This document shows, in pieces, positions 9,515-18,187 of a DNA stretch of 64,000 nucleotides. Position 1 is the stretch's first letter; every line of letters begins with the position of its first letter. The stretch lies in NCBI GenBank assembly GCA_030522415.1, contig CM060124.1, positions 29,360,954 through 29,424,953 of the forward strand, given 5' to 3'. The position numbers were made by a program, and so were the translations under genes. This stretch comes from Channallabes apus (taxonomy: Eukaryota > Chordata > Actinopteri > Siluriformes > Clariidae). The notes beneath the pieces were generated by a model. It had not been told where the DNA came from. It saw only the letters and a list, made by a program, of their open reading frames with translations, and did no database searches.

Positions 9515-10537
9515 ATGCCAAGATCCAAAGAAATTCAGCAGCAAATGAGAACAAAAGTAATTGAGATCTATCAGTCTGGTAAAGGTTATAAAGCCATTTC
9601 TAAAGCTTTAGGCCTCCAGCGAACCACAGTGAGAGCCATTATCCACAAATGGCAAAAACATGGAACAGTGGTGAACCTTCCCAGGAGTGGCCGGCCGACC
9701 AAAATTACCCCAAGAGCGCAGAGACGACTCATCCGAGAGGCCACAAAAGACCCCAGGACAACATCTAAAGAACTGCAGGCCTCACTTGCCTCAATTAAGG
9801 TCAGTGTTCACGACTCCACCATAAGAAAGAGACTGGGCAAAAACGGCCTGCATGGCAGATTTCCAAGGCGCAAACCACTTTTAAGCAAAAAGAACATTAA
9901 GGCTCGTCTCAATTTTGCTAAAAAACATCTCAATGATTGCCAAGACTTTTGGGAAAATACCTTGTGGACCGACGAGACAAAAGTTGAACTTTTTGGAAGG
10001 TGCGTGTCCCGTTACATCTGGCGTAAAAGTAACACAGCATTTCAGAAAAAGAACATCATACCAACAGTAAAATATGGTGGTGGTAGTGTGATGGTCTGGG
10101 GTTGTTTTGCTGCTTCAGGACCAGGAAGGCTTGCTGTGATAGATAGAACCATGAATTCTACTGTCTACCAAAAAATCCTGAAGGAGAATGTCCGGCCATC
10201 TGTTCGTCAACTCAAGCTGAAGCGATCTTGGGTGCTGCAGCAGGACAATGACCCAAAACACACCAGCAAATCCACCTCTGAATGGCTGAAGAAAAACAAA
10301 ATGAAGACTTTGGAGTGGCCTAGTCAAAGTCCTGACCTAAATCCTATTGAGATGTTGTGGCATGACCTTAAAAAGGCGGTTCATGCTAGAAAACCCTCAA
10401 ATAAAGCTGAATTACAACAATTCTGCAAAGATGAGTGGGCCAAAATTCCTCTAGAGCGCTGTAAAAGACTCGTTGCAAGTTATCGCAAACGCTTGATTGC
10501 AGTTATTGCTGCTAAGGGTGGCCCAACCAGTTATTAG
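9515..10537 (+). CDS. Tc1-like DD34E transposase, intact
   Basis: 340 codons from an ATG after the left terminal repeat to TAG, the usual length for Tc1-family transposases. Residues about 1-120 hold the paired-like DNA-binding region: a helix-turn-helix (KGYKAISKALGLQRTTVRAI), a GRPTKI motif between the two subdomains and basic nuclear-localisation-like stretches. The catalytic core follows, with the first aspartate in LWTDETKVELFG, the second in [11 protein letters not shown] and the glutamate in SPDLNPIEMLW, spaced as in DD34E enzymes, plus a glycine-rich box (YGGGSVMVWGCF). The enzyme cuts and pastes the element into TA sites. No stop or frameshift is visible. Activity cannot be judged from sequence alone. 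Confidence 0.93.
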   Translation: MPRSKEIQQQMRTKVIEIYQSGKGYKAISKALGLQRTTVRAIIHKWQKHGTVVNLPRSGRPTKITPRAQRRLIREATKDPRTTSKELQASLASIKVSVHDSTIRKRLGKNGLHGRFPRRKPLLSKKNIKARLNFAKKHLNDCQDFWENTLWTDETKVELFGRCVSRYIWRKSNTAFQKKNIIPTVKYGGGSVMVWGCFAASGPGRLAVIDRTMNSTVYQKILKENVRPSVRQLKLKRSWVLQQDNDPKHTSKSTSEWLKKNKMKTLEWPSQSPDLNPIEMLWHDLKKAVHARKPSNKAELQQFCKDEWAKIPLERCKRLVASYRKRLIAVIAAKGGPTSY

Positions 10538-10539
10538 GT

Positions 10540-10754
10540 TCAGGGGGCAATTACTTTTTCACACAGGGCCATGTAGGTTTGGATTTTTTTCTCCCTAAAT
10601 AATAAAATCCCTCATTTAAAAACTGCATTTTGTGTTTACTTGTGTTATCTTTGACTAATAGTTAAATGTGTTTGATGATCAGAAACATTTTGTGTGACAA
10701 ACATGCAAAAGAATAAGAAATCAGGAGGGGGGCAAATAGTTTTTCACACCACTG
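10540..10754 (-). repeat. right terminal inverted repeat of the Tc1-like element
   Basis: Inverse of 9136-9357, starting with the inner motif just after the transposase stop and ending CACACCACTG before the TA. Confidence 0.85.
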
Positions 10755-10756
10755 TA

Positions 10757-10807
10757 TCTGATAGACATGATGATGACAATGATTATTTTGATATTACGGC
10801 TCATGTG
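10757..10807 (+). pseudogene. gypsy gag fragment between insertions
   Basis: Joins to 9135 when the Tc1 element and one TA are removed. The segment is rich in Asp codons (GATGATGACAATGATTA). TCATGTG at 10801-10807 is the target duplication of the following L2 insertion, repeated at 16822-16828. Confidence 0.5.
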
Positions 10808-12139
10808 AATGAAATAACAAATTACAGACCGATTTCAAACCTTCCGTTCATATAAAAAATCCTAGAAAAAGTAGTATCAGCTCAAATTTGCACATTCTTG
10901 CAGGATAACAACATCCTTGAAGAATTTCAGTCAGGTTTCAGGCCCCATCATAGCACAGAAACTGCACTAGTTAAGATTACAAACGACTTGTTTTTAGCTT
11001 CAGACCAAGGCTGCATCTCATTACTAGTCCTGCTCTATCTTAGTGCTGCATTCGACACTATAGATCATAATATTCTCATAGATCGCTTACAAAATTATAT
11101 AGGTATTCAGGGACAGGCATTAAAATGGTTTAGATCTTACCTGTCTGATCGCTACCATTTTGTAGATCTAAATGGAGAACCGTCTGGTGTAATGCCAGTG
11201 AAATATGGGGTCCCACAAGGGTCAGTTTTAGGACCTCTGTTGTTCTCAATATACATGCTTCCCTTGGGTAACATCATTAGAAGACATGGGATTAGTTTCC
11301 ATTGTTATGCTGATGATACCCAATTAAATATCTCAACTAAACCAGACAAAATACCTAAGTTGTCTAGATTACCTGAGTGTCCAGGACATAAAAGATTGGA
11401 TGACCAATAACTCTCTTTTATTAAATTCAGATAAGACAGAGATATTACTTATTAGCCCAAAAACCAGCACACAACAGCTTTCACAATTCAGCCTGCGCTT
11501 AGAAGGATGTACTGTTACTACCAGCTCAGCAGAAAAGACCTGGGCGTAATATTAGACAGTAACTTGTCCTTTGAAAATCACATTTCAAATATCCCAAAAA
11601 CAGCCTTTTTCCATCTTCGAAATATTGCTAAACTTAGGAACATCTTATCCGTATCTGATGCAGAAAAACTAGTTCATGCATTCATGACCTCCAGACCGGA
11701 CTATTGTAATGCATTACTAGGTGGTTGTCCTGCATCCTCAATAAACAAGCTTCAGTTAATCCAAAATGCAGCTGCCAGGGTTCTCACTAGATCCAGAAAA
11801 TATGATCATATAACCCCAATATTATCATCCCTGCACTGGCTACCTGTTCAGTTTAGAATAAATTACAAAATAGTATTACTTACATACAAGGCCTTAAATG
11901 GTTTAGCTCCCACATACCTAACCAGTCTTCTGATACGCTACAATCCACCACGCGTCTTAAGATCACAAAGCTCCGGACTTCTGGTAGTTCCCAGAATTTC
12001 AAAATCTACAAAAGGGGGTAGGGCTTTTTCATATTTAGCTCCAAAGCTTTGGAATAGCCTTCCAGACAGTGTTCGGGGAGCAGACACAGTTTCTCAGTTC
12101 AAAAGTAGACTCAAGACGCATCTTTTTAATCTGGCATAA
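10808..12139 (+). pseudogene. L2 ORF2 remnant (reverse transcriptase C-terminal part)
   Basis: Retains the RT motifs [18 protein letters not shown] and CYADDTQL. It carries a stop where copy 2 reads serine (TCA to TAA at about 10852), a 2-base deletion near 11380 and a 1-base deletion near 11530. The catalytic aspartates survive (YADD near 11308-11319) but the endonuclease is missing through truncation, so it cannot act by itself. The C-terminal domain is as in copy 2. Confidence 0.9.
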
Positions 12140-12419
12140 ACATAACTCATCCCATAATCTCATACTCCAGTACACCTATCCCGAATGGCAACTACGCTAA
12201 TTCTCCCCATCTGTTCTGTATTTCTCTACCCATCCCGAGGCATCGGGAGATTGTGCCAGCTCCAGTAGACAAAGGCCGACCCTGCGAGGTTCCTGAGGCA
12301 TCCAGAGAAGGACCAGCTCCAGCTGGATTCAGCTTTATGATGGTTGGAGCTACACATGCTGCTCCTGTGCTTCCAGTGATCCAGACCTCATCTGCCCTCT
12401 GCACCTACCGACTCGTCCG

Positions 12420-12801
12420 TGTCAGGATGAACTAACCTCGGTGACCAGAAGACGCAGCTTTAGCGGTTAGCCCAATGTAGCGTGGATGGTAAACCCAAAC
12501 GCGGATGTAAGCGAGTAGGCAGGATAACCACGCAATTTATTATAAGGACTCTCACGAAAGAGGAGCAAGGGAAAAACACAAATTTAACCCGCGTCCTATA
12601 AATACACACACAATATCAGGAAGCAGAACCAAAGTTAGTGAGTACTCACGGTTTAGCAGACGGACAGCCGGAACCGACATGGGCTGAAACTCAATGACTG
12701 AGCGGTAAGCTAACGTTTGTTTACCTCTTTTATACTTCCTGGTTTGGCGCCCGCCTTACTTCCGGGTCCTAGTGCCAGGCGCAGATTGAGTGTGCATGAC
12801 A
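12420..12801 (-). repeat. chromovirus 3' LTR
   Basis: 382 bp, begins TG and ends CA, near-identical to 15993-16374. The low divergence suggests a fairly recent insertion. On the minus strand a G-run (ACAGGGGGGTAC) precedes it as polypurine tract at 12802-12813. Confidence 0.92.
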
Positions 12802-12839
12802 GTACCCCCCTGTCCAGGGCCGGCTCCTGATCGTCCTGG

Positions 12840-13838
12840 GGTGGAGGATACCCGGCGACGGTAGTCTCGAATCAGTTTGGGGTCGAGAATGAACCGGGCC
12901 GGGATCCAAGACCGCTCCTCGGGGCCGTAGCCCTCCTAGTCAACCAGGTACTGAGTACCTCTGCCCCGAGGGCGCGAGTCGAGGATTCGGCGTACGGTGT
13001 AGGTGAGACCGCCGTCGATGATCCGGGGAGGAGGAGCTGGGGGGGTGGGTGGAATCATGGGTGATGTGATGAAGGGTTTGAGTTGGGAGGTGTGGAATAT
13101 GGGGTGAATCCGGAGCGCCGCAGGCAGGTGGAGCCGGTAGGTGACAGGGTTTACTCGTAGTGTGATGCGGTATGGTCCGATGAAGCGAGGTGAAAGTTTT
13201 CGAGATTCCGTGTGCAGATGTAGGTTCTTTGTGGATAGCCATACCTTGTCACCTACGTTGTACAATCGTCCCGGAGGGTGTCGACGGCGGTGCTGAGTGA
13301 TGTAACGTTTATTGGCTCTCTGGATGGCGAGGTTGGCTTGGTTCCAGACCCGTCGACACCTACGGACCAACTGTTGGGCCGACGGTACATCAACCTCCGG
13401 TTCTTGATGGGTGAACATCGGAGGTTGGAAACCGTAGCACACCTCAAATGGGCTTAAGTTTGTGGCAGATGAAACGTGGAGATTGTGAGACAGTTCTGCC
13501 CAGATGAGGTAGCGGGCCCAGGAGCGCTGGCGATCAGCAACGAAACATCTTAGGTAATGCTCCAGTTGTTGGTTGGTCCGTTCCGTCTGACCATTAGTCT
13601 GGGGATGGTATCCAGATGACAGACTGCTGGTGGAATTGATCAGACGGCAGAAGGCCTTCCAGAACCGGGCGGTGAACTGGGGCCCTCTGTGCGAGACGAT
13701 GTCCTTGGGGAACCCATGCAGGCGGACTACGTGTTCCATTATCAGCTCAGCGGTGGTTTTAGCTGATGGGAGTCCGGTGAGGGCCACCAAGTGCACTGCC
13801 TTGGAGAACCGATCAACGATGGTGAGGATGGTGTTTTT
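12840..13838 (-). pseudogene. chromovirus integrase core and chromodomain, mutated
   Basis: The minus frame joins RT debris to the integrase core. [16 protein letters not shown] carries the first catalytic aspartate. The second block reads VSHRGPQF, where the family has SDRGPQF, so the second catalytic aspartate is histidine. NGQTERTNQ carries the glutamate. The GPY-like region (PRFIGPYRI) and then a chromodomain start (GRGTQYLVD) follow, cut by TAG at 12936-12938 where tryptophan is expected. Downstream codons still read [13 protein letters not shown], the rest of the chromodomain. Chromodomain integrases of this clade direct insertion to particular chromatin. This copy is inactive. Confidence 0.88.
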
Positions 13839-14532
13839 GGAGGTTGTGGAAGTAGATGAGGATGTCATCCAAGTAGACGAACACCCATCGGCCCAGCATA
13901 TCCCTGAGGACGTCATTGATAAACTGTTGGAAGGCCGAGGGTGCGTTACAGAGTCCAAAGGGAATGACCAGGCTCTCGTAGTGTCCGGTGGGCGTGATGA
14001 ATGCCGTTTTCCACTCATCACCCTCTCTGATGCGCACCAAGTTGTAAGCGCTCCGGAGGTCCAACTTCGTGAATACGGCGGCACCAGAGAGGGCGTCCAG
14101 GGCTGAGTTGGTGAGCGGTAGCGGGTGTCGGTTTTTTATGGTGATCTTGTTCAGCCCCCGATAATCGACACACGGGCGAAGTTCACCCCCTTTCTTCTTA
14201 ACAAAGAAGAATCCCGCGGCTGCTGGCGAGGAGGAGGGCCAGATGGTGCCATGACGAAGGGCATTGGCGACGTACTCCTCCATAGCTTGCGTCTCCGTGG
14301 TAGATAGGGAGTAAAGGTGGCCGCGGGGGGGAATGGAGCCTGGCTGGAGTTCTATCGCCAGGTCGTATGGGCGATGTGGTGGTAGGTTGGTGGCTTTCCT
14401 CTTGCAGAAGACCTCAGCCAGGTCCCTATATTCAGGTGGGATGGCGTTGGTGTCGACTTCGGGGGCCTCGGACTCCTTGGAACACATCCCAGCCTGCGCC
14501 CGTAGGCAGAGTTCGCTGCAGGTCGGCCCCCA
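13813..14532 (-). pseudogene. chromovirus reverse transcriptase fragment
   Basis: The minus frame contains the N-terminal RT region ([15 protein letters not shown]), the palm motifs [39 protein letters not shown] and the catalytic [10 protein letters not shown]. It ends abruptly soon after the active site because about 1 kb or more is deleted. It is in the same frame as the protease upstream and separated from it by TAG at 14533-14535, probably a nonsense mutation in an originally continuous pol. Confidence 0.9.
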
Positions 14533-15021
14533 CTAGAGGATCCGGTTTTGTGCCCAGGAGATGAGAGGGTCGTGCTGTAGCAGCCAGGGGTAGCCGAGTA
14601 TGATGGGAGGAGACGAGATGGGGGTGAGGTAAAACTGTAGCTGTTCCTGGTGTTGGTCGATGACGAAGGTGAGTAGTTGGGTCTGGTGAGTGATGGGGCT
14701 GGTTGAGAGGGGCCGACCGTCGACTGAAGTAATGCGAAGAGGCTGGGATAACGCCTCGATATTCACCCCCATTTCTTTGGCATAGGTGGAGTCAATAAAG
14801 TTGCCTGCGGCACCAGAATCGATAAACGCAGTACTTAAGACCCGTTTGTGGCCAAACTGGAGGGTTACCTGAACCGTGAGGCGAGAGGTGGTGGCGTTGG
14901 TGATGGTGGAGAGGTGGATGGGGCCCGGTGAGTTTCTCCTCCTGCTCACCGGGTCTGCGCGTTTCCCGGGCGCAGTGGGCAGATTGCTCGGTGGTGAGCC
15001 GCCGACCCACAGTAGGCACAC
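14533..15021 (-). CDS. chromovirus aspartic protease region
   Basis: Minus-strand frame overlapping the end of gag in another frame. The active-site motif is STAFIDSGAAGNFID, with the partner hydrophobic-glycine motif PPIILGYPWL further on, as in retropepsin-type enzymes that process gag-pol. The ATG at 15021 is only nominal; the region is probably made by frameshifting from gag. It ends at TAG 14533-14535. Confidence 0.8.
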   Translation of the reverse strand: MCLLWVGGSPPSNLPTAPGKRADPVSRRRNSPGPIHLSTITNATTSRLTVQVTLQFGHKRVLSTAFIDSGAAGNFIDSTYAKEMGVNIEALSQPLRITSVDGRPLSTSPITHQTQLLTFVIDQHQEQLQFYLTPISSPPIILGYPWLLQHDPLISWAQNRIL

Positions 15022-15990
15022 AAACCCTCTCGAAACCGGCGTTCTCGTTCCGCCATGGTCAGGGAGGTGCGCCCTAATTGCATGGGTTCCCCGGCTCCGG
15101 TGTTAACCACGGCTGGAGGTGGAGATCCGACATTTTCAGTGGTGGCGGGAGTGAAGATGGTCGGTGGTCGAGATGGAGTGTAGACGTGGGTGGCGGTAGG
15201 CGGCAGGGTCCTCGGGGCTGGCTTCGGACGAGAGAGGAGGCGCTGGTCAATGCGGAGGGCGAGCTGGATCAGTCCCTCCAGGGTGGCTGGTAGCTCTCGT
15301 CCGGCTAGTTCGTCCTTAATCCGGGAAGCCAGTCCCTCGTAGAAGGATGTCCGGAGCGCGGTATCTCCCCAAGATGTCTGTACAGCGAGGGTGCGGAATT
15401 CTGCAGTATAACGGCTCACGGACGATCCTCCGTGCCGCAGGTGGTAAAGCTTGGTGTCGGTCTCCACCTCGCCCGCAGGGTGTTCGAATGTCATCTTGAG
15501 TTGACGGGTGAACTCATTGTAGGAATGGGCGGTGTCAGAATCTGATCGAATTACTGCCGTGGCCCACTCAGCTGCCTGCCCGGATAGCAATGAGATGAGG
15601 AGAGCAATGCGTAGCCGATCGGTGGAGTACTTGGTGGAATTGAACTCAAAAACTAGATTCAGTGATGTCAAAAATACACTGCATCTCCCGTCGGTGCCAT
15701 CCCATTTGTCTGGAAGCACAAGAAATACATCAGAAGGAGGGGGGGGGCTGGTGCGGTGCCGCGGCCGCCGTGACGGGAGGCCAGCCAGCCGCGTCATCTA
15801 CAGCCGCGCGGAGATCCGCGTTCTCCTGCCGGAGCTCCGCGACCTCGCGGCCCAAGGCCGCTACGTCTTGGAGGCCCCGGCGCAGATTAGCGATCTCTCC
15901 GGTTAGCTTATCAATGAGCGCGGCGTGCCGATCTACCACGTCGCAGAGGTGCACGTGATCCGCTGGGTTCACCGCGGAGGGCTCAGTCAT
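14946..15990 (-). pseudogene. chromovirus gag with one frameshift
   Basis: Starts at ATG 15990-15988, two bases inside the LTR, with an N-terminal coiled coil (heptad-like LTGEIANLRRGLQDVAALGR). A C-run near 15735-15750 shifts the frame; after it the retrotransposon gag domain continues (FLVLPDKWDGTDGRC ... FYEGLASRIKDELAGREL) and ends with a zinc-knuckle-like CAYCGSAAHHRAIC. Gag would form the particle and bind RNA. Reading the two frames together requires a one-base correction in the C-run, which could also be an assembly slip. Confidence 0.85.
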
Positions 15991-15991
15991 T
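15981..15991 (-). promoter_or_regulatory. self-primer binding site overlapping the gag ATG
   Basis: On the minus strand the 11 bases AATGACTGAGC start one base after the 5' LTR. Their perfect complement GCTCAGTCATT lies in the LTR at 16276-16266, about where transcription should begin (TATAAAAG at 16307-16300, about 30 bases upstream). No TGG-type tRNA site is present. This matches the Tf1/sushi mechanism, in which the first bases of the RNA fold back to prime reverse transcription. The gag start codon lies within the site. Confidence 0.7.
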
Positions 15992-15992
15992 C

Positions 15993-16374
15993 TGTCAGGA
16001 TGAACTAACCTCGGTGACCAGAAGACGCAGCTTTAGCGGTTAGCCCAATGTAGCGTGGATGGTAAACCCAAACGCGGATGTAAGCGAGTAGGCAGGATAA
16101 CCATGCGATTTATTATAAGGACTCTCACGAAAGAGGAGCAAGGGAAAAGCACAAATTTAACCCGCGTCCTATAAATACACACACAATATCAGGAAGCAGA
16201 ACCAAAGATAGTGAGTACTCACGGTTTAGCAGATGGACAGCCGGAACCGACATGGGCCGAAATTCAATGACTGAGCAGTAAGCTAACATTTGTTTACCTC
16301 TTTTATACTTCCTGGTTTGGCGCCCGCCTTACTTCCGGGTCCTAGTGCCGGGCGCAGATTGAGTGTGCATGACA
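15993..16374 (-). repeat. chromovirus 5' LTR with TATA box and self-primer
   Basis: On the minus strand: U3, TATAAAAG at 16307-16300, predicted start near 16277, then about 285 bases of R-U5 to 15993. It contains the 11-base self-primer complement at 16276-16266, also conserved in the other LTR at 12693-12703. Confidence 0.85.
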
Positions 16375-16379
16375 GTCCG

Positions 16380-16821
16380 TATGCTGAAATGGTCTTCATG
16401 TCAATTTAAATAATTTCTGTCATATTGAATTTTCACCTGCACAACACACAAGATGTTATATCATTTCCATCTGTTATCGCCCAAATGAGGATGGGTTCCC
16501 TGTTGAGTCTGGTTCCTCTCAAGGTTTCTTCCTAATGCCATCTCAGGGAGTTTTTCCTTGCCACCGTCGCCGTCACCCTTGGCTTGCTCATCAGAGAAAT
16601 TTAATTCATTCGTCTCACTATTATTATCTGCACATTTTTCTCACACATACACACTTCCAATTATTTTCTTTTCTATAATTATTATTATTTTTATTATTTT
16701 TTTTATTTATTTTTTTTTTATTTATTTATTTTTTGCTAAATTTCTTTCATTTTTGTGAAGCTGCTTTGAGACAATGACCATTGTTAAAAGCGCTATATAA
16801 ATAAAATTGAATTGAATTGAA
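16380..16821 (+). mobile_element. 3' end of L2 copy 1
   Basis: Continuation of the L2 3' UTR after the chromovirus. It matches 21512-22062 of copy 2, including CAATGACCATTGTTAAAAGC and the (GAATT)n tail. Confidence 0.9.
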
Positions 16822-16828
16822 TCATGTG

Positions 16829-16987
16829 TCTGATATTAATGTGGTACACACAGTGCACACTGAACTTAATCAATGCAAGGCGGATGTGGAGGCGCTCACA
16901 GACAAAGTAAACACGTTGGAGCAGGATTTTAGACAATCTATAAACAGCAGTCTGAACTGAGAAACCAGTTTCCGTGAAGCAACTGGA
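16829..16987 (+). pseudogene. gypsy gag fragment with coiled coil
   Basis: Between the two L2 insertions. It reads a heptad-like stretch (ELNQCKADVEALTDKVNTLE), suggesting a coiled coil. It continues at 22069 after removal of L2 copy 2 (QLDEA joined to VDASLEGLEHY) and then ends at a TAA. Confidence 0.5.
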
Positions 16988-17269
16988 TGAAGCTGCTTTT
17001 TTCCGAGCTCCACCATACTGACCAACTTTTAAACTTTTTTCGTCCCCTTACGAAGAGTGTACATAAAACGGATAAGTATCTTATAATATATTTACTCGAA
17101 ACGCGTGTTATATCGTTAAGTTTTAATTGTTTTGCAGCACACCGCTTTTAGCCGGCATTAGCATCGCTAATTAGCATTAGCATCGCTAGCCCGGCTATCA
17201 CGTTTGTTTGTTTGTTTCTAAAGTTTGTTTTCGCTTCCTCACACCGATTATTTTCCGTGTTTAGACACC

Positions 17270-18187
17270 ATGTCGGTTGTGATTCTGCCTCTGAGTGCAG
17301 GTGAGGAGACATTAGAGCTGCACTCGGTGGATTTGGAGGTGGAGGCCGTGGAGAAGCTGATCCGTGAGCTACAGGTGAAGCTGGCCCGGTTACAGCAGCG
17401 GAAAGCCACGTTGGAATCGACGCAGACCGACACTCACCTGTCCCAGGTAAATTCTCGGCATGAGAATTCTCCTACAACCTCAACCCCGCGTGTTTCTCTG
17501 CCCAGGTCCAACACACCAAGGACGCATCCCGCCCAGTGTTCCTACACCCCGGCGCCGGGACATCACGGACCCTGGATACAGCAGCAGCGGAAGAAGCACG
17601 CCAAGCCCCGGGCGAGGACCTCTCCACCACCACCACCCGTCTTCGACATCTCGACCCAAAACCGCTTCGCTCCTCTCCGCGAGATGGCACACGACGTCCT
17701 GGTCATCGGAGACTCCATCGTTCGTCACGTGCGTGCTACCACGGCTAAAGGTAAGGTGCACACACGCTGTTTACCTGGTGCACGTGTTCTTGATGTTGCT
17801 GCACAGGTGCCTGCTGCCCTGAGGAAGAACATTGGAGCTGTGGTTCTTCATGCCGGCACGAACGACACCAGGCTGAGGCAGACGGAGATCCTAAAGAAGG
17901 ACTTCAGGAGCCTGGTCGAGAAGGTCCGCAGCACATCACCCACGACAATGATCATCGTATCTGGACCGCTTCCCACATTTCAGCGAGGAATCGAGAAGTT
18001 CAGTAGATTATTTGCTTTTAATGAATGGTTACAATCTTGGTGTCAACAACAGAAATTACGCTTTGTTGATAACTGGAATGTTTTCTGGGAGCGTCCTAGG
18101 CTCTATCACACCGATGGCCTACACCCTAGCAGAGCTGGAGCAGCGGTCCTCTCTGACAACATCTCCAGAACACTACGAACCATCTGA
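17270..18187 (+). CDS. L2 ORF1 protein with coiled coil and SGNH esterase domain
   Basis: The start is ATG 17270 (ACACCATGT); the open frame extends further upstream without an ATG. 305 codons. Residues about 20-60 form a leucine-rich coiled coil (VEKLIRELQVKLARLQQRK), residues about 65-140 are Ser/Pro-rich and residues about 145-300 form an SGNH hydrolase: GDSIVRH (nucleophile serine), VVLHAGTNDTR (block III asparagine) and TDGLHPSRAG (Asp/His). Such ORF1 esterases occur in zebrafish L2 and CR1 LINEs and are thought to aid ribonucleoprotein assembly or membrane contact. The TGA at 18185-18187 is followed by the same open frame into ORF2. Confidence 0.9.
   Translation: MSVVILPLSAGEETLELHSVDLEVEAVEKLIRELQVKLARLQQRKATLESTQTDTHLSQVNSRHENSPTTSTPRVSLPRSNTPRTHPAQCSYTPAPGHHGPWIQQQRKKHAKPRARTSPPPPPVFDISTQNRFAPLREMAHDVLVIGDSIVRHVRATTAKGKVHTRCLPGARVLDVAAQVPAALRKNIGAVVLHAGTNDTRLRQTEILKKDFRSLVEKVRSTSPTTMIIVSGPLPTFQRGIEKFSRLFAFNEWLQSWCQQQKLRFVDNWNVFWERPRLYHTDGLHPSRAGAAVLSDNISRTLRTI

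Larger units (their letters stand above)
9136..10754 (+). mobile_element. complete Tc1-like DNA transposon with intact transposase
   Basis: Begins CAGTGGTGTGAAAAAC and ends with the inverse, flanked on both sides by the TA duplicated at insertion (9134-9135, 10755-10756). The terminal inverted repeats are about 215 bp. Each holds an outer and an inner copy of a TGTGAAAAA...TTGCCCCC motif, the IR/DR layout known from Sleeping Beauty-type elements. Length 1619 bp. It sits inside the gypsy gag. The well-matched terminal repeats and unbroken transposase suggest a recent insertion. Confidence 0.93.
12420..16374 (-). mobile_element. chromodomain Ty3/gypsy retrotransposon (minus strand), self-priming type, defective
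   Basis: Two 382-bp LTRs (12420-12801 and 15993-16374) in the same orientation, TGTCAGG...CATGACA on the plus strand, flanked by the 5-bp duplication GTCCG (12415-12419, 16375-16379). Read on the minus strand the order is LTR, primer site, gag, protease, RT, integrase with chromodomain, polypurine tract, LTR. An internal deletion near 13840 removed the RT thumb, RNase H and N-terminal integrase. Other lesions are a homopolymer frameshift in gag, a stop before RT, a lost integrase aspartate and a stop in the chromodomain. It inserted into the 3' UTR of L2 copy 1. Confidence 0.92.
10808..16821 (+). mobile_element. 5'-truncated L2-clade LINE (copy 1), interrupted by a gypsy
   Basis: Starts inside ORF2 (AATGAAATAACAAATTACAG equals 19906 of the full-length copy with two differences) and ends in the (GAATT)n tail at 16821. 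It is flanked by the 7-bp duplication TCATGTG (10801-10807 and 16822-16828), so it is a genuine target-primed insertion with 5' truncation. A chromovirus occupies 12420-16374 of its 3' UTR. Outside that insert it closely matches the full-length copy at 16994-22062. Confidence 0.9.

Noticed and set aside
12192..12435. Paired frames on both strands, seen again at 21290-21509
   Set aside because: Part of the L2 3' UTR shared by both copies; no protein similarity.
17472..17761. Arg/Trp-rich minus-strand frames opposite L2 ORF1
   Set aside because: Shadow frames of the Pro/Ser-rich part of ORF1.
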